NCBI RefSeq assembly: GCF_029953635.1
Contig: NZ_CP124543.1
Span: 6,418,367-6,482,366, forward strand
Direction of reading: 5' to 3'
Length of the DNA: 64,000 nucleotides
DNA from: Halotia branconii CENA392
Lineage (GTDB): Bacteria; Cyanobacteriota; Cyanobacteriia; Cyanobacteriales; Nostocaceae
Under the pieces are notes generated by a model, which worked only from the letters and a program-made list of their open reading frames with translations, was not told where the DNA came from and ran no database searches. Below are positions 52,423 to 61,129 of this stretch, in pieces (position 1 is the first letter of the stretch; every line of letters starts with the position of its first letter). The position numbers were made by a program, and so were the translations under genes.

Positions 52423-52884
52423 TTAATAACGGGATTTTTTGGTTTTTAACTTTTGCTTTTTACGCCGCTTTTCGGCAGTAGAAACTGCTTGTTCTACCGG
52501 ATAACCTACAACAGGAATTACCTGATATTTGCGCTCTTCTTCTAATTTTTTCAGTTCCGTGTAATCAACCCAATGAATGCAATCAACGGGACAAGTGTCT
52601 ATTGCTTCTTGGATTACTTCCTCTGCGTCCCCATCTTGGCGAACCACGCGCGATCGCCCATAATCTGCTTCAATGTAGAAAGTGTTACGCGCAACATGGG
52701 CGCAGTGCTTACAACCAATACAGGTGATTTCATCTACATAAACACCTTTTTGACGTAGCATACCGCCCAATTCCGGTTCTAAACCAGAACGTTCTGGGTC
52801 ATCCCGCAAACGACCACCTAATTCTGGCTCTAAACCGGAACGGTTATCTTCTTGTTCTTCCGGCGACGGCATAAAATCAGCCAT
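52423..52884 (-). CDS. Ferredoxin-like 4Fe-4S protein with duplicated N-terminal motif
   Basis: 153 residues. The centre has a single [4Fe-4S] site: CIGCKHC and the distant CPVDC. The N-terminus carries the same ten residues twice, RSGLEPELGG at 15-24 and 32-41, and the C-terminus is Lys/Arg-rich (KRRKKQKLKTKKSRY). It is last in a minus-strand set of DUF2997, DUF1257 and ferredoxin genes; its ATG overlaps the DUF1257 stop by one base (TAATG). This trio is conserved in cyanobacteria, suggesting that the ferredoxin serves the Ycf35-like protein. Electron donor/acceptor unknown. Confidence 0.88.
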   Translation of the reverse strand: MADFMPSPEEQEDNRSGLEPELGGRLRDDPERSGLEPELGGMLRQKGVYVDEITCIGCKHCAHVARNTFYIEADYGRSRVVRQDGDAEEVIQEAIDTCPVDCIHWVDYTELKKLEEERKYQVIPVVGYPVEQAVSTAEKRRKKQKLKTKKSRY

Positions 52885-53270
52885 TACGCACTCCAGCGTT
52901 GTACTACCAAACGAATCGAACCATCTGCATTTTTTTGTTGTTCAGTGACTTGAAAACCAACATGAGTGGTTTCTTTCACAACTGCTTCGTAAGCGTAGCG
53001 CTGTGTTACTTGGCGTAAAAATCCATCTACAGACAGATTTTGTTGCCAGTATTGCAAATCAGCCACCAGTTCGTATTCTTTGCCATTCCATCTAAAGCCG
53101 ATGTCGTAGCCGTTTTCCTGCTCAATGGTCACTTCGGCAGGATGGGTTTGACCCCGATAGCCACGTACTTCACGCGGCCCAGGTTTCCAGTCGATGCCCA
53201 ATTCAGTCAGTGCATCTTTCAAAGAATCAAGGTTACGGATTTGAGTCTTAATTTGGCTAAAATGTGACAT
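52884..53270 (-). CDS. DUF1257 family protein (Ycf35-like)
   Basis: 128 residues of the DUF1257 family, which includes plastid-encoded Ycf35. It begins MSHFSQIKTQIRNLDSLKDA, has the conserved block RGYRGQTHPAEVTI and IGFRWNGKEYELVADLQYW, and ends with a strand-rich domain (RLVVQRW). No signal peptide; probably soluble. Function is not established for the family. Coupled by a one-base overlap to the ferredoxin gene and 38 bp after the DUF2997 gene. Confidence 0.88.
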   Translation of the reverse strand: MSHFSQIKTQIRNLDSLKDALTELGIDWKPGPREVRGYRGQTHPAEVTIEQENGYDIGFRWNGKEYELVADLQYWQQNLSVDGFLRQVTQRYAYEAVVKETTHVGFQVTEQQKNADGSIRLVVQRWSA

Positions 53271-53308
53271 GGTGGTTGTGAATTAATGACACTAAACTAT
53301 TGAAAAAC

Positions 53309-53518
53309 TTACCAATCACTGTAAGTGGCTTGCGTATTTGCCACACTGGATTGCTGTACCTGAACGGTAAAAAATTCTGAGGTTGGCTCATGAGTGAGTA
53401 CTTGCCCTAGCTGTGCTTCTATTGCTGCTGTAACCTCAGCGCAAGAAGCACCTATAATGCCGGTGACTTTCTCTTGTACCCGACCGTCTGGATAAATTAT
53501 GAACTCTAATGTCTCCAT
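53309..53518 (-). CDS. DUF2997 family small protein
   Basis: 69 residues from the ATG at 53518, starting METLEFIIYPDGRVQEKVTG, the typical opening of DUF2997 proteins; the longer frame from 53569 adds an unlikely leader. One Cys (GASCAEVTAAIE). First gene of the DUF2997-DUF1257-ferredoxin operon. Role unknown, but its constant company with DUF1257 and a ferredoxin in cyanobacteria suggests a common complex or maturation step (inference). Confidence 0.82.
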   Translation of the reverse strand: METLEFIIYPDGRVQEKVTGIIGASCAEVTAAIEAQLGQVLTHEPTSEFFTVQVQQSSVANTQATYSDW

Positions 53519-54031
53519 GTTGTTGGCCAACCACGATAGTACGCTTGAATTGTACTGCCTTAGCAGCAAGCTAAAAATATAGCCTTTGGAACATTTTTAC
53601 TTAGATGCTAACTTGGCATTTGTTAATTAATGTTCCATCTCTCGAAATATATATCTCAGAAACTTTACAAAACTTATTATTTTTTTAAGTACTCACATCT
53701 GTCATTAGTTAGTCTCTCTTAACCTTATCAATTAGTCAAGGTCGCAATTAACCTGACAAAGTCAGTAGTAACAGTTCTTAAAAAAAGCGTTGTATAGCAA
53801 TGGGAGATACAAAAGCCCTAAGCTGACTGAAAAACTCTATTATTATTGAGTTTATCCTAATTTTATTCAGAGTTTCCAATAAAGTAGTTATGAGTAGCTG
53901 AGATTACTCACACTGTAAACTTATATCAAATATTAGAGGCGATCGCGCTCGACACTAAAATAGGCGACTCCCTGGTGAACTTTGCTAGACGTAAACCATT
54001 TAGAATAATAGTGATAGAAACGATTGTAACT
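53519..54031. other. 513-bp gene-free region between divergent genes
   Basis: AT-rich. It should contain the promoters of the DUF2997 operon (leftward) and the UPF0175 gene (rightward). I see no RNA gene, no repeat array and no confident promoter. A motif GCGATCGCGCTCGACACTA (53939-53957) recurs with changes at 54390-54408, flanking the antitoxin locus. Confidence 0.4.
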
Positions 54032-54277
54032 ATGAGCGTCGTCATTCCTCATGAAATATTAACCACAACTCGCATGACCGAAGATGAAATGAAGCGGGAA
54101 ATTGCGGTGATGCTCTTTGAAAAAGAAAAGTTAACTCTTGGTCAAGCAAGTCGGTTTGCCGATATGAATCGGATAGCATTTCAGCATCTACTTGCAAGTC
54201 GTCAAATCCCCATGCATTATGGAATAGAGGATTTTGAACAAGACATCAATAACTTGCGCCAAATGGGTAGACTGTGA
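54032..54277 (+). CDS. UPF0175 family protein (antitoxin-like)
   Basis: 81 residues from ATG 54032: MSVVIPHEILTTTRMTEDEM, then LTLGQASRFADMNRIAFQHL, a short HTH-like helix pair typical of UPF0175 proteins, which are commonly encoded just before DUF3368 PIN-type toxins. Ends with DFEQDINNLRQMG, also typical. The stop TGA overlaps a GTG that begins what is left of a DUF3368 gene. An in-frame start at 53975 would add 19 unlikely residues. Confidence 0.82.
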   Translation: MSVVIPHEILTTTRMTEDEMKREIAVMLFEKEKLTLGQASRFADMNRIAFQHLLASRQIPMHYGIEDFEQDINNLRQMGRL

Positions 54278-54383
54278 TCATTGTAAGTTGTTAGATGATC
54301 TGATTAACAAAGCAGGATTCTGGGTTGCTGAACCTTTGTACAAAAGTGTTTTACAGCTTGTTGATGAAGACGACTCAATTTAG
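54274..54383 (+). pseudogene. DUF3368 toxin remnant
   Basis: GTG at 54274 (4-bp overlap with the antitoxin stop) starts IIVS, as DUF3368 toxins do, then meets TAG after six codons. In another frame from 54291 the usual C-terminal end appears: LDDLINKAGFWVAEPLYKSV and LQLVDEDDSI, stop 54381-54383. The catalytic middle is absent, so an internal deletion has removed the toxin while its partner survives. Confidence 0.6.
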
Positions 54384-54437
54384 TCTGCGATCGCACTCGA
54401 TACTACAATTTCTGTCAGTAGAGTTCGTCCAATTAAA

Positions 54438-54462
54438 TAGGGTGGGACATTTGCCCACCCTA
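54438..54462. terminator. Hairpin downstream of the COP23 gene
   Basis: Perfect 9-bp arms TAGGGTGGG (54438-54446) and CCCACCCTA (54454-54462) around a 7-base loop. It lies 78 bp past the COP23 stop on the minus strand and 55 bp past the toxin remnant on the plus strand; no strong U-run follows. Either terminator or interspersed repeat. Confidence 0.45.
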
Positions 54463-54539
54463 AAGTAAATTTGTATTTAAAAGAGTTATATCTGCTAAAT
54501 TTGGCGAAATCGCTTACATCTGTGGAAATAACTGAGAAT

Positions 54540-55304
54540 TTAGCGGAAGTTACCAGGGTTAAGGCGGGTAGGAACTCTATTAGGAACTTTCTTTCGCAAG
54601 CTACCGCCATCTTGAGGATCGAGGTAAGGTTTAAGATTAATCCCACTTCTAGATGATGTAGCGCGATTATTGCCACTACCCAAAAGTGTGCGACCTAAGT
54701 TGTATAATTCGTCTACTCCTCCCTTACCACCATTTCTATAAGTATTAACGGCTATGGTCTGTTGTCCGTTATCAGCAGAAACTAAGTTTTGGAAAACGCT
54801 ATTACGTACAACATAAGCGTCCTTACCACGGGGTACTGTCAAGACAAGCCGACAGGAAGGATCAGCCTCAGTTGTGACGCAGACAACATTCTCGTTATTC
54901 AATACGCCTGTTTGAAGTTCTTGTAAGCCATCTGGGCGATATGATTCTAAACGACTAGCAATTGTTTCACAGCGTTTTAGTGGGTCCCAGCCACCACCTA
55001 AAGCCGCAGGAGTCGCCCAAGGAAAGTATTGTCCTGGTTGACTTTGGGGCTGATACATGACGGTATATTGACCGTTGTAAGATTGACAGAAAAACCGAGT
55101 ACCGCTGTTAACGTTGGGTGAAGTGGATGGGTTTGTGGAAGTATCTATGGGTATTGATGTGCCTGTTGATGAACCTGATGGTACAGTTGGTACAACAACA
55201 CCATCGCTACTAGAGTCATATTGGGCAAAAGCTACAGAGTTACCCAAAGATAGGGATAAACCAAGACAGCTTAAGGACACAAACTTCAGCAGTTGTGATG
55301 ACAT
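54540..55304 (-). CDS. COP23-domain exported protein
   Basis: 254 residues with signal peptide (LLKFVSLSCLGLSLSLGNSV, cut near AFAQ), a Ser/Thr/Pro-rich spacer, then a COP23 domain: RFFCQSYNGQYTVMYQP, WDPLKRCETIASRLESYRPD, NENVVCVTTEADPSCRLVLT. The four Cys are placed as in the circadian oscillating polypeptide COP23 first described as a membrane-associated protein in a unicellular cyanobacterium; function is unknown. C-terminal 50 residues are Arg/Asn/Gly-rich. Transcribed in the same direction as the M48 protease gene upstream, 71 bp apart. Confidence 0.85.
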   Translation of the reverse strand: MSSQLLKFVSLSCLGLSLSLGNSVAFAQYDSSSDGVVVPTVPSGSSTGTSIPIDTSTNPSTSPNVNSGTRFFCQSYNGQYTVMYQPQSQPGQYFPWATPAALGGGWDPLKRCETIASRLESYRPDGLQELQTGVLNNENVVCVTTEADPSCRLVLTVPRGKDAYVVRNSVFQNLVSADNGQQTIAVNTYRNGGKGGVDELYNLGRTLLGSGNNRATSSRSGINLKPYLDPQDGGSLRKKVPNRVPTRLNPGNFR

Positions 55305-55375
55305 AAATTTTCTCCAGCGGAAATGCGGTAGGGAATTGATACTTTCATTGACGAATTATTTTAGGTTTTGATTCA

Positions 55376-57097
55376 TCAAGAATCCTGCTTTTTTTCCTCT
55401 CGTTCTTTCTTTTCTTTGAGTAGCTGTTTTACTCTAGCTTTAATCTCTGCATGATGGGCTACTCCTTCATAAGCGTAGCGGTTGTAGCCACCACGAGTAA
55501 TGAGATTTTCTATATAACTAACTCGTTCATTACCGCCTGGGTGAGAAGACAACCAAGTAGGAGGAGAATATTTTTTTTGTTTTTCTAGTGTCACCATTAA
55601 GTTACGCAAGCCATCAGCAGCATAGCCACTAGCAACAATTAAGCGAGTGCCGAGGGTATCTGCTTGACGTTCCATATCACGGCTGTAACTTAATCCGAAA
55701 AGTTGACCAACAGTACCACCTAGGGGGAGATACTGGGTAACGTTAGAGATGAGGTTCCCTTGAGTAACTAATTGAAAACCGTGGGATAAAACCACATGAG
55801 ATAATTCATGACCAATTAACCCAGCTAATTCTGCTTCTGAATTAGCTTTAGCGATCGCACCTGCATTAATAAAGACTTTACCTCCAGGCAAAGCAAAGGC
55901 GTTAAGATCTTCTTCTGGAATCACGAAAAATTCGTATTTAAATTCATCCCGTCCTGCTACTTTCGCCAATTTTTGCCCGATTTCATTGACGTATCCGACA
56001 ATTTGGTCGTCTATAATTACTTCTAACTGTTTTTTTGCTTGCTTTGCTACCGACTCACCGACAGATTCTTCACCTTGTAGCAGCAAAATAGTAGAGTCAA
56101 GGGCAGAAAACGGCCCCAAAAGGCTGCCAGTCACGGCATAACCTAATGCACCTGTGATAATGTTAGCGAGAGCATTACCTCTAATTTCTTCTCGGACGTG
56201 GGATTTGTAGCGTTTGAGATTTGTTTGGGCTAAATTTGTAAACTCAGGTGCTTGTGGGTCTTTAGGATTGAGAATAGCAAACTGACGCGCCGCTAAAGAA
56301 GCTTCCATCCATTTTTTCGCCTCAGCTAAAGCTGTGACTCTAGCTTTAATCAATTCTGGCTGATTAGGATATAGAGAAGTTGCCCGTTCTAATACTTCTA
56401 ATGCTTCCTTGGGGCGATTATATTGTTTGAGTACTTCCGCATAGCGAATATTACCAGGAATAAATTCTGGATATTGGTCAACTAATAATTGTAATGGTAC
56501 TAAAGTTCGAGTTTGCAGTTTAGTCGCAATTCCCGCTTCTGCTTCCCGCCAATAAACTTTACCTGCTGGGGATAGTTGTGCTGGATCAAGTATTGCTGCT
56601 TTGCGCGCTGGAGGCGGAATTATTTTTGTAAAGGGTCTTTTGGCTTCTCGATATAGTTTTTCTGCTTCTGCAATTTGTCCTGCTAAATAAAGCTTATCTG
56701 CTTCTATCAGTTTTAGCTGACGGGTGATTTCTTCAGGAGTAAGTGTAGGTTCTTGTGCCGAATCTGATTTTTCAGAATCAGTGGCTTCGGGAGTAGGTGT
56801 AGGTTGGTTGGGATCTGTTGTGGCTTCGGGACTGGGAGTTACCGTTGCTTCTGGGGTAGGCGTAGGTTGGTTGGGATCTGTTGTGGCTTCTGGGGTGGAT
56901 GAACGTTGCAGCGCATCTTGTAGCTTTTCTGCTGGGGTTTCCAGATTGGGTGTGCTTGGAGTTTCAATAGTGCTAGAGGCAGGTTCTTGTGCTGGAACGG
57001 GTGCGATCGGTTGTGTCAAGATAATTAAAATCGTTGTACCAACTGAAAGCAATAACCAACTCAAGGCTAGCAGCAGAGACTTCTTGGTTCGTTTCAT
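55376..57097 (-). CDS. M48-family metalloprotease with TPR region
   Basis: 573 residues. N-terminal membrane/signal helix (about 7-27, LLLALSWLLLSVGTTILIIL), a Pro/Thr-rich low-complexity segment built of repeated DPNQPTPTPEAT units (about 60-115), TPR-like helices (about 125-290), then an M48 peptidase domain with the zinc motif HELSH in LIGHELSHVVLSHG and downstream acidic ligand in RDMERQADTLGTRLI. SWLSSHPGGNERV is the typical closing block. Related proteins (BepA/Loi type) act in the periplasm in outer-membrane protein quality control. That role is plausible here given nearby TPS pores but unproven. Confidence 0.88.
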   Translation of the reverse strand: MKRTKKSLLLALSWLLLSVGTTILIILTQPIAPVPAQEPASSTIETPSTPNLETPAEKLQDALQRSSTPEATTDPNQPTPTPEATVTPSPEATTDPNQPTPTPEATDSEKSDSAQEPTLTPEEITRQLKLIEADKLYLAGQIAEAEKLYREAKRPFTKIIPPPARKAAILDPAQLSPAGKVYWREAEAGIATKLQTRTLVPLQLLVDQYPEFIPGNIRYAEVLKQYNRPKEALEVLERATSLYPNQPELIKARVTALAEAKKWMEASLAARQFAILNPKDPQAPEFTNLAQTNLKRYKSHVREEIRGNALANIITGALGYAVTGSLLGPFSALDSTILLLQGEESVGESVAKQAKKQLEVIIDDQIVGYVNEIGQKLAKVAGRDEFKYEFFVIPEEDLNAFALPGGKVFINAGAIAKANSEAELAGLIGHELSHVVLSHGFQLVTQGNLISNVTQYLPLGGTVGQLFGLSYSRDMERQADTLGTRLIVASGYAADGLRNLMVTLEKQKKYSPPTWLSSHPGGNERVSYIENLITRGGYNRYAYEGVAHHAEIKARVKQLLKEKKEREEKKQDS

Positions 57098-57222
57098 GCT
57101 GAAATATACCTATACAAAAGGCTCTTTTCTTAAATGTAGGAGCGATCGCCCCTATCCGCCTAGGGTAGTTTGATAAACTTCTTACGAAACTTAAAGGGGA
57201 GACAAAAAACTTTAAACAGTCG

Positions 57223-58602
57223 CTATATTTTTTGAGGAATTTTGACAGTAAATGTGGTTCCAACTCCTGCTTCACTATTTACAGCAATTTCTCCTTGATG
57301 ACGTTCTACACATTTTTTGACAACTGTCAATCCCAGTCCAGTCCCAACGATATTTTCAACATTTTGACTCCGATAAAAAGGCTCATATATTTTTTCTTGT
57401 TCTCCTAGCGGAATACCTATTCCTTCATCTATCACCTGGAAAATTATCGCTTTTTGTTCAAAGCTCAAAGTTAAGTAGATTTTTCCGCCATCAAATGAGT
57501 ATTTAATGGCATTTAATAGCAAGTTGCTTAGTATACAATATAAAAGTTTGTCATCTAAATTTGCACGAAAATATTGCCCATCACTCATAAATTTGATCAA
57601 ATGTTGATTTGTGTCAAATAATTGCACTTCTTCTATCAAATTTAAACAAAAGTTTTCTACATTTATAGTTTGGGGTTTATAATCTAACTGATCTGCTTCT
57701 GCTCTAGTTAAAGTTAATATATCTGTTAATAGATGATTCATTAACTTAGCTGAAGATTGAATCCGAGAAAGATTTTTTAGTTGTGTTTCATCCACTAATT
57801 CTTGCAGAATCTCTCGTAATAATTGTGATGAAAGCAAAATCACACTTAAAGGTGTACGAAATTCATGAGAAATCATAGAAAATAGACGCAACTTCAGTTC
57901 ACCTAATTCTTTTTCTTGAGCAAGAGAAAACTCTAAAATTTCAATTTTTTCACGTTGTATCCACTGACGCTCAAGTATTACACATAAACTAGAAATTACA
58001 AAAAGACTTAAAATTGTTCCCAATATTTCTATTAAAATTCTTAAATAAATACTATATTTAGATTGCTGTAGAGAACTTTGTAAATAACTTTGTTCTTCAA
58101 CTTTAATATCTGCCATCACAGGCAAAATATTTTCCCGAACTTTAACACTGCGATCTGTAATATTGTTTTGCAGTTGTAATTGTGTTTGATCTTTTTGATA
58201 AAGTTGTATTGATTGCTCCAAAAGAGCTAGCCTCTGATTAACTAATGTATCCAATTGTGTGAATCGCTGTTCCTGAGTCAAACTAGGATGTATCTGATTT
58301 TTTAACAGCTTTAATTCAGATTGCATATTGATGATTTCATTTTGATAACGCTTGAGATCTTGTTTATTGCCTAAAAAGATATACCCTCGTCGTGCTGATT
58401 CTGCAACTGTCATTGCCGCATAAAAATTCGTTAAAGTATTGAGAGTTTGATAAGTGTACTGGACTTGATTAGCACTCTTTTGAATTTCACTTGTATTTTT
58501 AAATGAAGTAAAGGTAACTAATCCCATAAATAATAGAGTTAAACTAAATCCGATTACAATCCATTTTCTAGGAAAAGACCATTTTATCAATTGCTGAATC
58601 AT
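57223..58602 (-). CDS. CHASE3-type sensor histidine kinase
   Basis: 459 residues. Two membrane helices (about 14-34 and 182-208) bracket an extracytoplasmic all-helical CHASE3-like domain (AAMTVAESARRGYIFLGNKQ). HisKA with His246 (MISHEFRTPLSVI), HATPase_c with NLLLNAIKYS, DEGIGI, GTGLGLTVV. It is encoded divergently from an OmpR-type regulator 142 bp away, its likely partner. ATG at 58602. Confidence 0.92.
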   Translation of the reverse strand: MIQQLIKWSFPRKWIVIGFSLTLLFMGLVTFTSFKNTSEIQKSANQVQYTYQTLNTLTNFYAAMTVAESARRGYIFLGNKQDLKRYQNEIINMQSELKLLKNQIHPSLTQEQRFTQLDTLVNQRLALLEQSIQLYQKDQTQLQLQNNITDRSVKVRENILPVMADIKVEEQSYLQSSLQQSKYSIYLRILIEILGTILSLFVISSLCVILERQWIQREKIEILEFSLAQEKELGELKLRLFSMISHEFRTPLSVILLSSQLLREILQELVDETQLKNLSRIQSSAKLMNHLLTDILTLTRAEADQLDYKPQTINVENFCLNLIEEVQLFDTNQHLIKFMSDGQYFRANLDDKLLYCILSNLLLNAIKYSFDGGKIYLTLSFEQKAIIFQVIDEGIGIPLGEQEKIYEPFYRSQNVENIVGTGLGLTVVKKCVERHQGEIAVNSEAGVGTTFTVKIPQKI

Positions 58603-58683
58603 AAATTTAGTGTAAAAATAATTTATTTTATGCTTACTTATTCTATAAAAAAGTAAAAAACTGGGCAGGATAATAGAAAGGTT

Positions 58684-58708
58684 GACATGATAAAGTTAAA
58701 GTCATGTC
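58684..58708. promoter_or_regulatory. Inverted repeat in the kinase/regulator divergent promoter region
   Basis: GACATGA (58684-58690) and TCATGTC (58702-58708) are exact inverted arms 11 bases apart, 37 bp before the regulator ATG; TTGACA overlaps the left arm. Possible operator, no match to a known site claimed. Confidence 0.35.
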
Positions 58709-58744
58709 TTTGTACTTGTTTCCTGTTGAAAATATGGATAAATT

Positions 58745-59437
58745 ATGCGAATTTTGGTAGTTGAAGATGACACTCAATTGGCAGAGGTATTAACAGAAGC
58801 TTTAAGCAGAAGGCAGTATGTAGTAGATGTTGCTAAAGATGGAGAAGCAGCCTGGAACTCAGCAGAGTCAATGAAATATGATTTGGTAGTGCTAGATGTG
58901 ACATTACCAAAACTAGATGGTATCAGGTTTTGTCAACGCTTACGTACTACTGGAGCTAGTAATCCAGCACATCGCAACTGTGGCGCACCAGTGCTGATGT
59001 TAACAGCTCGTGATACTGTAGCTGATAAAATTTCTGGGTTGGATGCAGGAGCAGATGATTATGTGTCTAAGCCATTTGACTTAGAAGAGTTAATGGCTCG
59101 GATACGTGCTTTACTCAGGCGTGGTAGTTCGGCAACTACAGTGAGTTTATCTTGGGGAAAGTTACACTTAAATCCTAGTACTTATGAAGCTACTTACAAC
59201 GATTTCCCTCTGTCATTAACTCCCAAAGAATATGCCATTTTAGAACTGCTGGTTGCCAATGGCAGAAGGGTATTAAGCCGTTCTAGTATTATTGAGCAAG
59301 TTTGGTCAGTAGACGATTCTCCAGTAGAAGAAACTGTGAGGTCTCACATTAGATGTCTTCGGCAAAAGCTGAGGGCTTTAGATGCGCCGGAAAATTTTAT
59401 TGAAACAGTTCATGGACTAGGTTATCGCCTCAAATAG
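58745..59437 (+). CDS. OmpR/PhoB-family response regulator
   Basis: 230 residues. Receiver domain (MRILVVEDDTQLAEVLTEAL; phospho-acceptor Asp51 in LVVLDVTLPKLDG; MLTARD; VSKPFD) followed by a winged-helix DNA-binding domain (LTPKEYAILELLVANGRRVL, VEETVRSHIRCLRQKLRALD, FIETVHGLGYRLK). An insert in the receiver (RTTGASNPAHRNCGAP) is usual for the cyanobacterial subgroup. Divergent to the CHASE3 kinase gene. OmpR-type regulators bind 11-bp-spaced direct repeats; such an array is present just downstream at 59482-59513. Confidence 0.93.
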   Translation: MRILVVEDDTQLAEVLTEALSRRQYVVDVAKDGEAAWNSAESMKYDLVVLDVTLPKLDGIRFCQRLRTTGASNPAHRNCGAPVLMLTARDTVADKISGLDAGADDYVSKPFDLEELMARIRALLRRGSSATTVSLSWGKLHLNPSTYEATYNDFPLSLTPKEYAILELLVANGRRVLSRSSIIEQVWSVDDSPVEETVRSHIRCLRQKLRALDAPENFIETVHGLGYRLK

Positions 59438-59481
59438 TCTGCTATTTCTGATACAGAAATTTATTCAAGTTGTTGTATCTG

Positions 59482-59513
59482 CACAATTTCTACACAATTT
59501 CTGCACAGTGATT
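59482..59513 (+). promoter_or_regulatory. Three 11-bp-spaced direct repeats (candidate OmpR-type operator)
   Basis: CACAATTTCT begins at 59482 and at 59493, and CACAGTGATT at 59504: exact 11-bp spacing, one helical turn, as used by PhoB/OmpR regulators. It lies 45 bp after the regulator gene and about 85-115 bp upstream of the small hypothetical gene. Confidence 0.5.
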
Positions 59514-59595
59514 GCATGTGTAGGTTATATCCTCTTGGTCAGATGTGTGAGGAAAGGCAAATATTTAAATCAAGGAACTAAGAGGGTAATTGGGG

Positions 59596-59898
59596 ATGAA
59601 ATGGAAATATTTATATCATGGTTGGCTGATTGAATTAATACCTTTGTCTCAGGGTTACGTATTTAAGTGTTGGATGCTAGATGAGCAAATAGGCATCAGT
59701 AATTACCATGTTTATCCTCAAATATGTGACGCTATTAGGGCAGCCAAAACAAGAGCGCAACTGGAATCTACAAGTTTGTCGCTGACGCGGTTTTTGGATA
59801 CATCATACGAAAATCACTATCTTAGTTCTCAAGAACATCTGGCTTTGGTAAGTTCCATTTCCAACTTTACTATTTCAGCTAGTAAACCTAAAATTTAA
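59596..59898 (+). CDS. Conserved hypothetical protein
   Basis: 100 residues from ATG 59596 (a TTG six bases earlier is in frame); a GGG precedes it. Sequence MKWKYLYHGWLIELIPLSQG, then YVFKCWMLDEQIGISNYHVY and a helix with DAIRAAKTRAQLESTSLSLT. No signal peptide or known motif. Similar small proteins with the WLI...GYxFxCW...A...R...E pattern occur in cyanobacteria without known role. Position behind the 11-bp repeat array suggests control by the adjacent OmpR-type regulator (inference). Confidence 0.7.
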   Translation: MKWKYLYHGWLIELIPLSQGYVFKCWMLDEQIGISNYHVYPQICDAIRAAKTRAQLESTSLSLTRFLDTSYENHYLSSQEHLALVSSISNFTISASKPKI

Positions 59899-60082
59899 GA
59901 CTTTTAAATTTAGTAATGAATAACCAAGTTTTTTATTTATACAAAAATATAACTATTTCAACCCCAAGCGATCGCATCTGCAAATACTGTTTTAATCAAG
60001 TAGGGTCGAAACATTATGATCGCGGTAGTGGTAGGTAATAATTGACACTCCCTTTGCCTTATAAGCAACGGGAGAGTCAAAC

Positions 60083-61129
60083 CTAATTCTTCATCACCGC
60101 ATCTAACAGCACACCAGCATCAAAGCGTACCGGGTCAGTACAGGGTAGTCCGGTTTCTGCGGTTGTTTTGGCGATCGCTTCTTGAGCTGTAAACTCATCT
60201 AAATGAGCAGTATTTAGAGCTATACCTACCACAGGCACAATTCCAAAGGCTCCACCTGCACTAGCAACAGTCTCATAAAGCTGAATTACTTTTGGTAAAG
60301 TTGGTATTGGTACATGGGGATGATTGCGATTGTGAGTTTGTCCCGCCCGATGTGCTAACACTAGTTGGGTTGGTTGAGAACCACGGATGAGGGGTAAAGT
60401 TGCTGTGGAACCCGGATGTAATAGTGAACCTTGTCCTTCAATGTGCAAGATGTCATAGTTTTTGCCATAGCGCATCACTATTTGTTCTACAGCACCAGCG
60501 GCAAAGTCAACGCGCACGGCATCCAATGCCACACCATCACCTTCTAACATCACGCCAGTTTGACCTGTCGCCAAAAATTTAGAACGCCAGCCCCGCAATT
60601 TTGCAGCCCAATGTAACTCTAAACTAGTTGACATTTTACCAATGGCCATGTCGGTTCCTACAGTCAATACTCGGCGACAAGGCAAGGTGCGGGCGATGCC
60701 ACTGGCAACATTTATATTAGAAGGTTCTTTGCGTACATCCCAAATTAATTGCCCAGATTTTAACAGTGCATTTAATTCCGGTATGTTTGCCATTGGTATA
60801 TGTAAACCGTTTACCAAAGACATACCAGCTTCTAGAGCATTTTTAATTTCTAGCCAGTACTCATCAGGGACAGCACCACCACTTGGGGCAATGCCAATTA
60901 CTAAGACTTCTGGTTTGTAATTTAGGGACTCTACTACAGATGCCACAATTGGCACATCACGCTTGATACCTGTTAATTTCGGTAAAGATTTGCCCGCAGA
61001 TTCGCGATCAATTACGGCCACGATTGGCGCTTCACTATAACGTAAAATTGACAGCCCTGTTTTGCCATGAAGCCCAGTAACTCCTTCATGCAGCAAAATT
61101 GCTATTCGTTGATTAAGCGGCAGACGCAC
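60083..61129 (-). CDS. DUF1611 protein, DgcN-like
   Basis: 348 residues of the DUF1611 family: N-terminal Rossmann-like domain (RIAILLHEGVTGLHGKTGLS; VLVIGIAPSGGAVPDEYWLE) and a C-terminal P-loop domain (VGTDMAIGKMSTSLELHW, LHIEGQGSLLHPGSTAT). It starts at GTG 61129, overlapping the end of the upstream enolase-superfamily gene by 17 bp, so the two are coupled. In marine bacteria DUF1611 protein DgcN N-acetylates D-glutamate and an enolase-superfamily partner DgcA racemises the product; this gene pair fits that pattern, though dipeptide-related chemistry is an alternative. Confidence 0.82.
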   Translation of the reverse strand: MRLPLNQRIAILLHEGVTGLHGKTGLSILRYSEAPIVAVIDRESAGKSLPKLTGIKRDVPIVASVVESLNYKPEVLVIGIAPSGGAVPDEYWLEIKNALEAGMSLVNGLHIPMANIPELNALLKSGQLIWDVRKEPSNINVASGIARTLPCRRVLTVGTDMAIGKMSTSLELHWAAKLRGWRSKFLATGQTGVMLEGDGVALDAVRVDFAAGAVEQIVMRYGKNYDILHIEGQGSLLHPGSTATLPLIRGSQPTQLVLAHRAGQTHNRNHPHVPIPTLPKVIQLYETVASAGGAFGIVPVVGIALNTAHLDEFTAQEAIAKTTAETGLPCTDPVRFDAGVLLDAVMKN

